Below the pieces are notes generated by a model, which made no database searches, had not been told where the DNA came from, and saw nothing but the letters and a program-made list of their open reading frames with translations. Source: Escallonia rubra (lineage: Eukaryota > Streptophyta > Magnoliopsida > Escalloniales > Escalloniaceae). Taken from it: a DNA stretch of 64,000 nucleotides. Where the stretch lies: the NCBI GenBank assembly GCA_033065855.1, contig JAVXUO010001893.1, positions 1-64,000 on the forward strand, written 5' to 3'. The position numbers and the translations under genes are program-made. This document shows positions 33,736 through 46,300 of the stretch, piece by piece (position 1 is the stretch's first letter; each line of letters starts with the position of its first letter).

Positions 33736-34440
33736 CCCTAATTCATTTTACGGATGTGATGGTGTCAATTCAGCGGCTATAGTGGTGTTGGCAGCAATTC
33801 AGAGACAATGGTGGTTGCACTTTGGTTTTTTGTTGGTGGTGTAGGAAGCTGGTAGGGGTGGTGGGACTGTTTGTGATTGATTTACAGTGGGTATATAGTG
33901 GTGGTGGATCTATGGTGGTTGGTTTGATGTTACTCGTTAGTGACAGGGTGTGGTGGTGGTGTTTCAGGAATAGTGATCGTGGTGACTAAGTAACTGCTGT
34001 TGGTTGGTAGGTGGTTTTTGTTGTATTCACCGATAAGATTTTTGTTGGATTGAGCTAAGAGATTTTGTGGTTTTTGATCTAGTTAGATTTAGCATTTGAA
34101 AATACGCTACGACTATAAGGGCAATTTAGATAAATCTATCGATAAAGGGTGTCAGTTTAATTTCTCAAACGAAGATATAGCGAGCATATTAAGCCCAAAA
34201 TTTAGGAGTACTTAATATAGTTTTCCAAAGGTTAATTTATCCCATGGATCAACTTTCTATTTCAAGACGTCTCAAAATTGTTGCTAAGTTTTGGCATTTA
34301 GGATATAAATTTTGATACTATTTTATTTTTGCTTTTATATATTTATTAATATGACAAGTCTCAACTACTTCGTTATTAATAGGACCTATCTTTTCGTTAA
34401 AAGATGATCAGCTAATTAAATTAGAGTGTAAAACGGAAGG
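33736..34440. other. intergenic, upstream of the acetyltransferase gene
   Basis: GTGGTGG-rich low-complexity sequence, then AT-rich DNA. AAAACGGAAGGAGTA at 34431-34445 resembles a Stowaway end, but no partner was found. No gene is seen. Confidence 0.4.
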
Positions 34441-34457
34441 AGTATTATACTCGGTAT

Positions 34458-34465
34458 TATATAAG
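34458..34465 (+). promoter_or_regulatory. TATA box of the acetyltransferase gene
   Basis: TATATAAG lies about 70 bases upstream of the chosen start codon, followed by a purine-rich GAGAGAGGGAGAGAG leader. Confidence 0.5.
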
Positions 34466-34528
34466 TATATTAGTACAAGATTGAGAAGACAGATAAAACG
34501 GGGAGAGAGGGAGAGAGAGGATAAAGAA

Positions 34529-37500
34529 ATGGCGGTCCTCGCAACTCCACCTCTGCCCATCTACCTACCCTCCATCACTAGCACCGCCACTTCATTCAAC
34601 TGCAGGCCACAGTCCACCACCTCCGTTCCAATTCGCAGCACTCCTCGCTGCAGTGCCGCCGCCGCCGCCGCTTCGCAGCTCTTCACGAACGAAACTCTAA
34701 CAATCGATAAGTCTTCGTTAAATGTCGCCGTGGCCAACTCCGAAGGCGAGCTTTGGGCCGCCTCATGCCTCCGAGTTCGGTCCTTTTACAGCTTCCAGCC
34801 GTCCTTCGGAATCGAAGTGAGTCGACTCGTCCAAATCCAAATCCGTTTACTCGCTCTGGTTCTTTATTTTCATTATTTTTTGACCTTCTTATGAATTCGT
34901 AGAATGTTATGTTATTTGAACACGTGAAATTAACTGTAAGCATTGTTGTTTTGCTGATTGTAGTGTCAAACATATCGTTGACTTAGCACTGACAGCCACG
35001 TGACTGCAATTTATACCGCTCTTAACTGTATACATTTCCATGTATACCCCCATTAATGGTGTCGCTGTCATCAATTTGTGCCTAAAACTCAGTGGTATAG
35101 ACCGGAAATATATGGCACTAACAAATACGCTTTATTTTTCTAAGCGGACAATTATTTGGTGTGCGGAGGGAGTACTTGTGTTTGATTCAATTTTTAGATG
35201 TTTCAATTCTATTATAGGAATTTGCAAAAATTCAAAGCATTTTAGAGTGTGTTTGGATATGAAATTTTGAAACAATGGGTACTTTCAAATTCCCTCATTT
35301 TGAAATTCCTTCATTCACAAATCCCATTATTACAAAATATTCTGTTTGGGAATTTTTTATTATTGTGAGAGTTCTTAGTGGATATTTGTAAATTCTTTGT
35401 TTGGATAAGTATTAATGTATTCAAGACCTCCTTTAAAAAAAAAAAAAAAAAAAATTGTTAAAAGGGTGGGGAGCAAATATCCTAGATAGTAGGCATTAAT
35501 TACGTAATGGTTTTACAAATTACCTCTTTGAAGGGATTTGCCAAATAACTAGTCGAGACTAGTTATTTGAATTATGGATTTGGAGGCCTTAAATTCCCAG
35601 TTTACATCCCTCTGAGAATTTCGCAAATTCTCTTTCCTATTTTCCAAACAAGATTTTATGTTCAAGGAATTTCTAAATACCTCCCCAAAGTGTAATCATC
35701 CTTTCAAATCTCACATCCAATTCCCTAGGACATTTTATCCTTGATTGTTTACATGGTCAACACAATGTTCATGAAGTTATCTTTTGAATTTGTTGCATTA
35801 TATGAGGTTACCAAATAATGCGTTGAAGTGAGCAAAGGAATCAAGGACAAAATGCCAAGAAGTGAAACCTTGTTACACAAGGGCTATGCTTGTAGGCTCA
35901 ACCACTAACTAATCACAGATGGATAGCCCGTGTTATGAGATAAAGAAGTTACATGGAGAATTAAATCAAGTTGGATACAGGTCTGGAGAGAGTGCATCAT
36001 CCTCAAAGATGCTGTCCCCAACAATTGTAAACCAGTTCATAGCAACGCTAACTAATCACAGATGGATATTGTTTCTTTTTCGTAACTATTCTGCATCCAA
36101 TGCCAATTATCCATCTCAGTGCCGCACAACAGCGAATGTGACCCGCAGCACATCTATTACTATTTATCCATCTCAAAGCCACACAAGAGCAAACATGATT
36201 CGCTGAAAAACCAATCTACGGAACCAATTTATGAAGCTGAGAGCTCATACTTGAGTAAAGAAAGTAGGCAAATGATTGATCTGTAAATTTCCAGCTTTAC
36301 AGAGGCTTGGATATAAATTAAACACTTCATCTTGATGAAAATCCTAACTCATTATTGATTCTGATGGTGATATGGCGACGTGAGGACTTGATAGGGTCCT
36401 ACTTCAGATTTCTAGGTTAATGGTGATATTGGCATGCATAACGAGTTACAAGATTTTGAGTCTCCAGAAGGTGGAGATACATTGATGTAATACTGATGGT
36501 ATTTTCTCTTTGTCAAGTTTTATTAGGATCATAAGAGGTACTTGACCGAGCGTGAGTTTGAAGCGCTGAAGGAACGCGTCACAGGCAAAAGGGTGGGCTT
36601 TGGAAGAGTTTCTTGCATCAATGCTACACTTCCAGTGTCACAAGTATCAGGCCTTTCAGATGATATATGCAGTGCGTGTAAGGTAGGAATGGTTCCCTGC
36701 ATGATTACCTGTGCACTTCTGTATATGTGTAGCTCAGTTTTTTTGTTTTCCTTTTGATTTCAAAATTGAGCTGGGATTGTCTAAGCCCAAACATTTAGCA
36801 GTTATACTGTGAACAGCTTATGGGCAATCATAATGCCAATAGCTATCTAGGTAATGCTACATAGGATTGCATCCTCGTTTGAGTTTGTCAAGTCTACTTA
36901 TTTTTCTGCAATATTGCCACAAATTCATCTTTTGCAACCCAGCTCTAGAGCTGCTCAACTATAGAAATTTTTTCTTTTCTCCTACAGTTATTGCTCACGT
37001 CCTACAGAGTAGAAAAATTATGTTTGCATATATGGTTTATATGGCACTAGTGGGGGGTACTTTCGGTGTAGTGTATTCAGAGAGCTGTCTTGGTTCTTGC
37101 ATCCCGATTACATTAGTGGTTAAGACCTATGCCATGGCTCTATGCTTTGTTCTTTCTGTACTTCGAATGGAATCATGATAGGCCTTAAGCATTTTATGTA
37201 GTTGGTACATCATCCTTGGTTAATGAAAGCTCTATTTAGCAACTCATAACAGAAGTCTAGTAAGTTACTTTGTTCTTGGTGCTCAAAGGTCAGCACAAGA
37301 GAATTTTCTGTTGAACATCTCTAAAAGCCATGCTCCGGTTTTCTAGTTTATTCAATTTTCAGTACTACAGTACATCCTGATTGTTTGGAGTATGTGTATT
37401 TTTTAGAACGTATAAGAGATCAACAGATTTAGTGCACTCGATTCCCTCCCTTCTATAATTATGGAGCTTATGTCATGCTTCGTTAGTTTGGCTTTAATAT

Positions 37501-39843
37501 TTCTGGCGGTCTAGGCTTAACCAAACTAAGCCTTTGTCCCTAATTACTTGCATTAGCTACACGAGTCCTTTGCTCCCGATTGACCTATTTAAACTCATGG
37601 TCTTTAATGTGATTATCCGAATCACGTCTTTTTTCACTACATCTGTGCATGCGTGGGTTCATATTTTTCATTTATCATATTCTGATGTAGTATCCAACTT
37701 TCTCGGTTATGTATTTGTAGTTTTCAGATGATGGAGAAGATAGAGTAGTAGTTGGGACCCTGGATCTTAACCGGTGTCTAAAGCTTCCGGATGAAATAAC
37801 AGGAATGAAGCCAAAGGTATCAATAAAATCTTATCTAACTTCCTATTGGTCACGCATGCAGGTTATCTTCGAAGTTCGTAGAAGGTAAGATGCTGGCTGT
37901 AGATCTTTATAGTACATTTGCTTGGCTATAGAATATCGTGTACGGAGGCGCTATTTCCTTATATTCTGGTTTCTCTTGCTTCTCGAAGGTACCTAAGAAA
38001 TAGGATAAAACTTGAAAAAAGAGAAAATATGGGAATGCGTATTGTTTTATTATTTTCCGAAATTAAAATTCTGTTCATAGTCCATGTTTAGTAGTCCCTT
38101 TGGACGAGTTATGAAGATCATAATAAAGGGTTACCTACACTCGGTCTACTGAGGTTTCTTCTTATTACACTAGTCTACTGTGGTGTCAAAAATTACAGTC
38201 TACACCTTGCTGGATAATTGTGGTGACAGAAAAATAAAAATGACAATGTTACCCTCACTATTATTAAGAAATTTCGAGAGTGATTGCCCAGATAATCTGA
38301 GCCTAGGGCTAAAGATCGCTAATTTGGAATAAAACTACCCTAAACCTACAGCCAAACATACGCGCCTTAGCCTCTGAGTACAGCCTCCAATTACAGTCAC
38401 CACCATTCCCCCGCCCAACACCGGCATTTCTAATCGCCGCACACTTCTCTCCACACACCCCCCCCACCAAAACAATCACAAATCTGTAGATCTGGGCCTC
38501 GAACTTGCAATCCCATCGATATCAACCCCATCCAACAGCCCTCCAAAGATGAACACATCAAGAACCGCAATTCAGCATTTTTTTACTTATTGATTGATTC
38601 TGGCCAGTTGAGCTTCTTCTAGATTCAGTTTCACATTTGATGGTCATCTTCACACTAGGTGGTCATAGATCGATGACGTTCAGCAGCAGCCTGTTCCCCA
38701 TCGAAATCCCAATTTGGTACGGCGGACATCATTTCTGGTGGTTTCAATGAGTCATGAGTTTATTGTAACAATTTCCCGATGAAATCCTTTGCGCAATAAT
38801 CCTTTGGATGACCACGAAGCCTTACCAAACGGCAAAAATAGGTTTTTCTCATATAATAGAGAGAGATGCAGATCTAAGCGGACTTTTTTCAGGAGTTTAA
38901 CCAGAGAATTTATGATCAATTTTTTCTCTAGGTTGCTCTCACGATTTTGGATTTGCATCGGTGTAAATTTCTTTAGACCCGTCACTCCCACCACTAACAC
39001 TGCTAGCATCGCCACTGTCACCATCGTCATGTGGTTGTAGCAATGGGTGGTAATGTGAAAACGTCTAAGCAAGGTGAGGAAGAAGGATGGTGTTTACTTT
39101 TCTGTCATACTCGGTGACTATTTTCTACAGGAGGGGGCTTAGTGTAAGGTAATAAAAAACCACGCAGAGCGGAGCGCAATTATTCATACCATGGTAGGTG
39201 AGTGTAATAATAGCAAACCTTAATGGTGCTTAGTGTAAGCAACCCTTTTTCTATCTCTCCAGACAGAATCAAGTATAAATTTGTGAAGAAGTTCATGCAG
39301 TGCCATTGTATTAAATGTTAAGTTAATGATATTACATTAAACTATGACCTATTTTCATGTGAAACTGAGGGATTGTACTTTTAGCCACTTGTGGAGTCGA
39401 TGAATTGTAGGAGTGTTTTTGGCTTCTTATATGTAAATATACTCAATTACCCGCACATTACGGGTAATAGTTTCGGTGTGATTCCAACAAAAGAAAGGGG
39501 TGGATTTAAGAGTTTTTTTTATCTGGATATAGATTTGAAATGGCATTATAATTGATATACCACTAAAGATTTTACTTGTGAAATTTCCACCAAACATCAA
39601 GCCCTTTACATTTGTCAAAAAATTCATAAATCCACGGATTTGTCCAACTGATGACTTACTTTGATAGTACTTACTCTGAACAGGGAATTGGTGCTGATTT
39701 TGCGAGGGCATATCTGAGTAATGTTTGTGTGGCCAAGGAAATGCTTAGAAACGGAATTGGTTACACTCTTGTTACAAATTCAAAGATGGTTGCTGAAGAT
39801 TGGGGTACTTACGTTTTTGACTTTTGTCCATTTCTTTTCACCT

Positions 39844-39877
<34 letters not shown>

Positions 39878-41021
39878 TCGTGTACCGCATGATATGGTTA
39901 GCATAAATGTAGCGTAATGCAAACCTAGGGCGTTTCTAATGGAATGTAGTTCTCAATCCAACTGTATATGGCTCTTAGCTTCTACCTTACACGTGGGGCT
40001 TCGTTCAGTTCATGCATATCAAACAACCAAGTGCTTGATGTTTTGAAGGCTGAGACCTGGATTAAGTAGAGAATTTTTGCTATGATGTAGTACTGTAATT
40101 GATTTTTCTATCACCTCTTCTGATACTGTTGTTTATATCATTTATCAGGGACATTGAAACTGATTAATTTGATCACCTGGTGGCTCTGTTTGTGTGCAGC
40201 AGATATGCTCTCAGCCTGATACTGGTTGTGGTTGGGCTCAATATTTTGTTAGCGGTGCATTGCTTACTCTTGCAATGCCCTTCACTTGGACTTGTCAGAT
40301 ACCAATTATGTAGTTTTGTGTTGGGAAATCTAACCAAGGAGAAACTCCTCCATACCATCCATCTTTGGTTGTTACAGGGGCAATAATAGGAAGTGTGGGA
40401 GAGTAGTGGTCTTCGTATTGTTGTCCTCTGGATTGCGTCACCCTTCCATATGAAAATAATTCTACATTAATCGGGGTACTTCACGCTGTATATCCATATC
40501 CAAGTATCTATCTGTGCAGCGTCAGAGTTCTGACACATCAGGTGCACTTGTGTGCCTAGTTGAAAGTTCTGTGCTTCATACTGGAATTTCTGAGTGTCCA
40601 GACATATCTAGGATACTAGTCCTTTTGTCCGATGTTTGCAGTTGCTTAGGGTGTGTCAATGTGCATCTCTCTCTCTCTCTCTCTCCCCCTCTCCCCGGGC
40701 CCCGGCCCTCCGGAGATGTTTCTAGTTTTCTTGGATATATGTCCAGCTTTCTCGCGGGTGCATCAAATACATATCTTGAGTCTCAAACTAACTGTATTCA
40801 AATTAGTTTGATTTGATCAACTTATGTTTGTTCTTATTGTTTTTCTTTTTCCAGGAGTAAGTGATTTATATGTGCACGTTGCTGTTGACAATGAGCCAGC
40901 AAAGAATTTGTATATGAAAAGTGGTTTCGTTTATGAGAGCGACGAACCTGCACGGCAAGCCAGGTTCCTAGATCGGCCTCGAAGGATTCTTCTGTGGTGT
41001 GGTCTTCCTATCACGTATTAA
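34529..41021 (+). CDS. GNAT-family N-acetyltransferase, probably chloroplast-targeted (five exons)
   Basis: Exons: 34529-34816, 36527-36682, 37721-37816, 39684-39804, 40855-41021. All introns are GT-AG and phases join without a stop, giving 275 residues. Residues 1-50 are rich in Ser, Thr, Pro and Ala with no acidic residues, as in a plastid transit peptide. Residues 97-180 (DHKRYLTEREFEALKERV... and DRVVVGTLDLNRC) and the GNAT core follow: ARAYLSNVCVAKEM, the acetyl-CoA loop LRNGIG (201-206, with Leu at the usual Gln/Arg position), and DNEPAKNLYMKSGF with Tyr240, the usual general acid. The C-terminus ends RRILLWCGLPITY. The family transfers acetyl from acetyl-CoA to protein N-termini and/or lysines; the substrate cannot be inferred here. 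An in-frame ATG at 34481 lies upstream of the likely transcription start. I chose 34529. Confidence 0.9.
35242..35725. mobile_element. possible MITE in intron 1 of the acetyltransferase gene
   Basis: The left part (GTTTGGATATGAAATTTTGAAA) and the inverted right part (AATTGGATGTGAGATTTGAAA) are imperfect inverted repeats around AT-rich DNA with an internal A-run (35434-35456). Boundaries and target duplication are unclear. Confidence 0.35.
38128..39245. mobile_element. TIR element in intron 3 of the acetyltransferase gene
   Basis: The left end GGGTTACCTACACTCGG and the inverted right end GGGTTGCTTACACTAAG stay similar for ~70 bp (..AAGGTTT-CTATTATTACACT..). Long imperfect TIRs and a GC-richer interior (38390-39050) suggest a Mutator-like or other non-autonomous element, possibly with a captured fragment. 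No target duplication of 8-9 bp was found. A 106-codon minus-strand frame at 38752-39072 is unrecognised. Confidence 0.5.
39847..39876. repeat. (CT)n microsatellite in intron 4
   Basis: About 14 CT units. A shorter CT run is at 40667-40684 in the same intron. Confidence 0.9.
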
Positions 41022-41798
41022 CTGTATATTTAACATATTGAATAACCCTTGCTGTCAAAATACGTCACATTTACATGTCTACTATGTGAGAGTGTGTGAG
41101 CGCGCGCACGTGTAGGTAGGTAAACTCTGTTTGCATTATAGAAATGAACAGTTCTATGTTCTTTGATGTAGAATCAGTACGAATATTGAGGTCATTGACA
41201 AAATGGGTTGTGCCGTCTAAGCCTATGAAATTCCATGGCAACAATGCCTCAGTTCGGCAGCAATTATGCGGGCTGCCAGGTACGTGTGACCTTACACGGG
41301 GTGCTATGTGATATATTTCCTGGCAGCAATACCTGATAAGACATGATGCCTTGCAAAAATCTTAAGAAAGGAAAACAATGTAAAAAATCTTAAGTTACTG
41401 ATCGAGATACTACTCTGGTAATATTAGGCTTGTAATTTCTTTTTGGTGGATAGTGTAAAAAGTTATAATCGATTAAAGGAAAGGTAAAGGCTGGTCAGGC
41501 TCAAGATATCCATAACATTAAGCATACATAACCCTAATTTATGGCAAAGAAGTTCAGGAAAATAGCAGCAAAGCTTCAAGTTTTCATGAGGTTTAGACAA
41601 GATATTATCAACTCCAATCGGTTCTCATGATGGTTCGTATTTGTTCCTCGACAAAAGATGCAGTTTATTATTAAGACTGATCTACTTTAGCAGTGCGTTG
41701 CAAAAGAATATGAGAATGAAATGGATTCCTTTTAGGGCAAGTCAGAATTTATTTATCATGCCATAGAGAATTTCTCTATGACAATTTACCATCACTAC
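41022..41798. other. 3' UTR and spacer after the acetyltransferase gene
   Basis: The first ~200-300 bases are probably 3' UTR; no clean AATAAA can be assigned. The end holds a palindrome CCATAGAGAATTTCTCTATG (41761-41780). A related one (CCATAGAGAAGTTTTCTATGG) lies at 50925-50945 on the other side of the Harbinger element. No gene is seen. Confidence 0.45.
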
Positions 41799-42929
41799 GG
41801 TCCTGTTTGTTTCAAGAAAAATACTTAACGGAAAACGCTTTTCGAAAAATGCTTTCCGGAAAACACCAATCTCCGGAAAATATTTTCCAAAATTTCATTT
41901 TCCGCTGTTTGGACGATACACGGAAAAATGATAAAATTACTTATGGCTGTATGCTAAAGATTAGATAGAAAGTAAATAGTATAAACCATAAAAAAACATC
42001 GGTGTATGCTAAAGATTAGATAGAAAGCAAATAGTACAAACCATAAAAAACATCGGTAAACGATACGACCTTATCCAATTTACATACGCATTCTTAGCGG
42101 AAAAATAAGTACAATAAAAACATCAAAAAATAAAAGTAAATAAATATAAAAATAAATAAATAGATTCCTAAACATTTCCTCAACCACCCCCCCCCCCCCC
42201 CCCCCCGGTGCTACGATAATCATTCCATATTTCGCTTGCTATGTGATCCCTTTTCATTGCCCATTCTCCATGTTCTTCCCTCTTCTCCCGTTGAGTTGGC
42301 TCTCGTCTTGTTCGTTCTTGTCCACTTTGCCGTTGAGATTATATCTCTTGAATAACATCTCGAGTAATTTGGTCATTTGGATCCACACCCATAATGTAGT
42401 TATGAATGATACAACATGCGAGTACTACATCCACCTGTCTTTTGAATGATCAATGGGGAACATCTAACACACGAAAACTCCCATTCAGTACTCCAAAACC
42501 TCTTTCAATTGTTGTTCGTAAAGAAGCGTGGCGGAGATTGTAAAGCCCTCTCTTGTCTTGAGGTGGATGCTCACTAAACTCTTCCAATGATAACAAACAC
42601 CACGATAAGGAGAGAGAATTCCATTTCTGGTACCACAACCAGCATATCCAAGATAGTATTTTCCTGCAAATATGAAAAGGATATATTACTTAAGGCACAC
42701 TACTCATTAGAAACAACTAAAATATTCCAACTTCTATTAATACCTTTAGGAATGGTTAAACCTCTCGGCCTCAAAAGTGCATTAGTTACAATTATACGAG
42801 AGTCATGCGCACTTCCCTCCCATCCCGCAAGTACATAAGTGAATTTTAAATCGTAGTTGATAGTACATAAGACATTTTGTGTTGTTCCCTCCTTTTGACC
42901 ACGAAAGCTTTCTTGAATATCCTAGTGGA

Positions 42930-43323
42930 TGTGATGATGTGTCTTGGATAAAAAAAAACTCGGAATGTGTGGGTGTCCTACATCGGTTACTCAAAGAAGG
43001 TTACAACTTGACCCTAAGTATATAAGTCTTTTTGTCCCACATTGATTATTTAAAGAAAGTCACTACTTATCTCTAAGTATATACATGTTGTCTTGTATTG
43101 TGTTTTAAGTACAAGAGAGATGAGTCATTCTTTGAGAGGGTTTGTTGAGAGAGACAAAGATCTGTAATCTCCATAGCAAAACATAGTGAAATCGCTACAA
43201 CTACCGTGGAGTAGGCTTTCGCCGAACCACGTAAATCTTGTGTTTTGTGTGCCTTTATTTTTTGTTATTATTTTTTATTTTCTTCTTTATTGCTTGGTGC
43301 AAAATCTAGTATATTCTTTAACA
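42930..43323 (+). repeat. 5' LTR of the nested Copia
   Basis: TG...CA ends, bordered by TGGAATCAGAGC. It contains the duplicated block TACATCGGTTACTCAAAGAAGG / CACATTGATTATTTAAAGAAAG, also present in the 3' LTR. Confidence 0.92.
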
Positions 43324-43369
43324 AGTGGAATCAGAGCTGAGGTTCACGGTAGATTGAAAGCACCTTGCA

Positions 43370-46300
43370 ATGGCGCCAAATACTTCGACGAAGTATGATT
43401 TGGAGAAGTTTAATGGATCAAACGATTTTAGTTTATGGAGGATAAAGATGCGCGCTGTTCTAATTCAGCAAGGGTTATTGAAAGCGTTAAAGGGGAAACA
43501 AGGGCTTTCTGATACGATGTCTGCTGATGAAAAAAAAGACATGTTAGAGAGAGCCTATAGTGCACTATTGCTGTGTTTAGCCGACAACGTGTTGTGAAAG
43601 GTTTCTCAGGAAACGACTACGGCTGGATTATGGCTGCAATTGGATAGCTTATATGTGACAAAGTCTCTGACAAATCGCCTGTATATAAAGCAACGACTGT
43701 ATACTCTTCGGATGAAAGAAGGTACATCGATCAATGATCATCTTGATGAATTTAACAAGGTAGTATTAGACCTGCAAAATATGGATATCATGATAGAAGA
43801 CGAAGATAAAGCTTAACTGTTGCTACGTTCAACACCTCCATCATATGAACATCTTGTTACTACCTTAATATATGGGAAGGGCAGTATCTCCATGGAGGAG
43901 GTTGAGGTGGTGATAAATTCTTAGGAATTAAGGAAGAAGGTTTCAGAAAATAGGGGAGAAGAACACGGCGATGGTCTGATGCCTCGAGGCCGAAGCACTA
44001 ACCATGCTGGGTCTAGAAATAAAGGAAGATCGAGGTCTCAGTTAAAGACCAGAAAATTGAAGCGCTATCATTGTCACAAGGAAAGGCATTATTGAAAGGA
44101 TTTTTCTGAGCGTAAAGGGAAGGAAAATGATAATTTCAAGATGGCTAATGCTGGAGTAGTAGAAGATAATTATGATGGTACGGATGTTCTCTCAGTTACT
44201 ATCAGTTCTTCGGATGTAAGGTGGATTCTTGATACGGGTTGCTCCTATCATATGTGTCCCAATAGGGATTGGTTTGCCACTTATCACTCATTTGATGGTG
44301 GTAAAATTCTTATGGGAAATGATGTCGCCTGTAAGGTGGTTGAGATAGGTTCAGTTCAGATTATGATGCATGATGGTATTTTGAGAACTTTGACTGATGT
44401 CAGGCACGTTCCAGAGCTGAGAAAAAATCTGATTTCTTTGGGTACGCTTGACTCTAGTGGTTGTAGCTATCGGGCTGCAAGCGGAGTTATGAGGATAATG
44501 AAATGTGCTCTTGTTGTGATGAAGCGATTGAAACAAAATAGCCTCTATTTGTTACAGGGTAGCACAGTTACAGGAGCAACGACAATAGCTTCATCTTCTA
44601 ATATAGATTCTAACACTACCAAGCTTTGGCATATGCGTCTTAGGCATATGAGTGAGAGGGGTATGGATGTGCTGAGCAAATAAGGTTTTCTGGGATGCAA
44701 GAAAATCGGGAAGCTATAGGGAAGCACTGTAGGGTGAAATTCAGTCGGGCTATTCATACCACCAAATGTACGGTGGATTAGATCCATTCATACCTTTGGG
44801 ATCCTTCCACGATTCCTTCTAAGGGTGGTGGCAGATATATGTTGACCTTTATTGATGACTTCTCAAGAAGGGTCAGGGTGTACATTTTGAAAAAGAAGAG
44901 TGACGTCTTTGTTCATTGGAAGCAGTTTAAAACGATGATTGAAAAACAGACCGGGAAAGAAATTAAATACTTGAGGAGTGACAATGGCATGGAATTTTGC
45001 TTGGATGAGTTTACAGAGTTCTGCAAGAATGAAGGCATAGTGAGGCATCGCACTGTTAAAAAATGCCACAGTAGAACATATGAAGAGGACTCTCCTTGAG
45101 AGGGCTCGATGTATGCCTTCAAATGCTGGGTTATTAAAGGAATTTTGGGCATAAGCTGCACTGTTAAAAAATGCCACAGTAGAACATATGAATAGGACTC
45201 TCCTTGAGAGGGCTTGATGTATGACTTCAAATGCCGGGTTATTAAAGGAATTTTGGGCATAAGTTGCGCTGTTAAAAAACGCCACAGCAGAACATATGAA
45301 TAGGACTCTCCTTGAGAGGGCTCAATGTATGCCTTCAAATGCCGGGTTATTAAAGGAATTTTGGGCATAAGCTGTTGAGACAGATGCATATTTGGTGAAT
45401 AGGTCTCCATCGATTGCAATTGATTGCAAGACTCCTGAAGAAGTTTGGTCTGGTAAGCATGCTGATTAAGAAAATTTGAGGATATTTGGTTGTCCTGCTT
45501 ATGCTCATGTTAATGATTGTAAACTTGAGTCGAGAGCGAAGAAGTACATTTTATTAGGCTATACAAGTGGGATAAAAGGGTACATGTTATGGTGTCCTGA
45601 TTCTAAGTCATCCAGGTTCCTAATTAGCAGAGATGTGACCTTTGATGAGTCTTCTATGCTTTCGAAGAAGGATGAGTTGATTGATGCAGGAAAAGACCAC
45701 AGTGTCAGGGAGAAGGTGGAGCTCGAGCTCCAGATTCTTTGCCTATAATTCCTACAGATGAGGAAGATGGTTCTCATTCTACCGAGTAGAATGAAGAACC
45801 TCAGGAAAAGTAGTATAGTATTGCCAGAAACAAATCGAGAAGAGAAATTCGACCTCCTCAGAAGTATGAATATGTAGATATGGTTGCTTATGCTCTAAGT
45901 GTGGCCAAAGATATTGAGGTTGAAGAGCCTGTTACATACAAAGAGGCCGTCAAGAGCACGTAATCAGCACATTGGATATTTGTTATGAGTGAGGAGATGT
46001 AATCTCTTTACAAGAATCAAACATGGGAATTGGTGAAACCGCCTGTGCGCCAGAAGATTGTTGGTTGCAAATGAGTCTACAAGAAGAATGAGGGAATTCC
46101 TAGAACGGAAGATGCAAGGTATAAAGCACGCTTGACAGCTAAGGGTTTTACTCAAAGAGAAGGAATCGATTACAATGAAATATTTTCTCCTCTAGTAAAA
46201 CATACTTCGATAAGAGTGGTGCTTGCTATGGTTTCTCTATATGACTCAGAGTTAGAGTAGCTGGATGTCAAGATAGCTTTTCTAAATAGTGAGTTGGAAG

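Noticed and set aside
33359-33741. Overlapping 100-125 codon frames
   Set aside because: Translations of a CA/GA microsatellite.
34431-34445. Stowaway end upstream of the acetyltransferase gene
   Set aside because: Only one diverged terminus-like motif; no partner or TA duplication found.
42187-42206. 20-base C run (and 17-base G run at 55966-55982) as functional elements
   Set aside because: Simple homopolymers; length may be affected by sequencing or assembly error.
44863-45419. Minus-strand frames with repeated AFFNSA or LMPKIPLITRHLK segments
   Set aside because: Antisense shadow of the integrase triplication on the plus strand.
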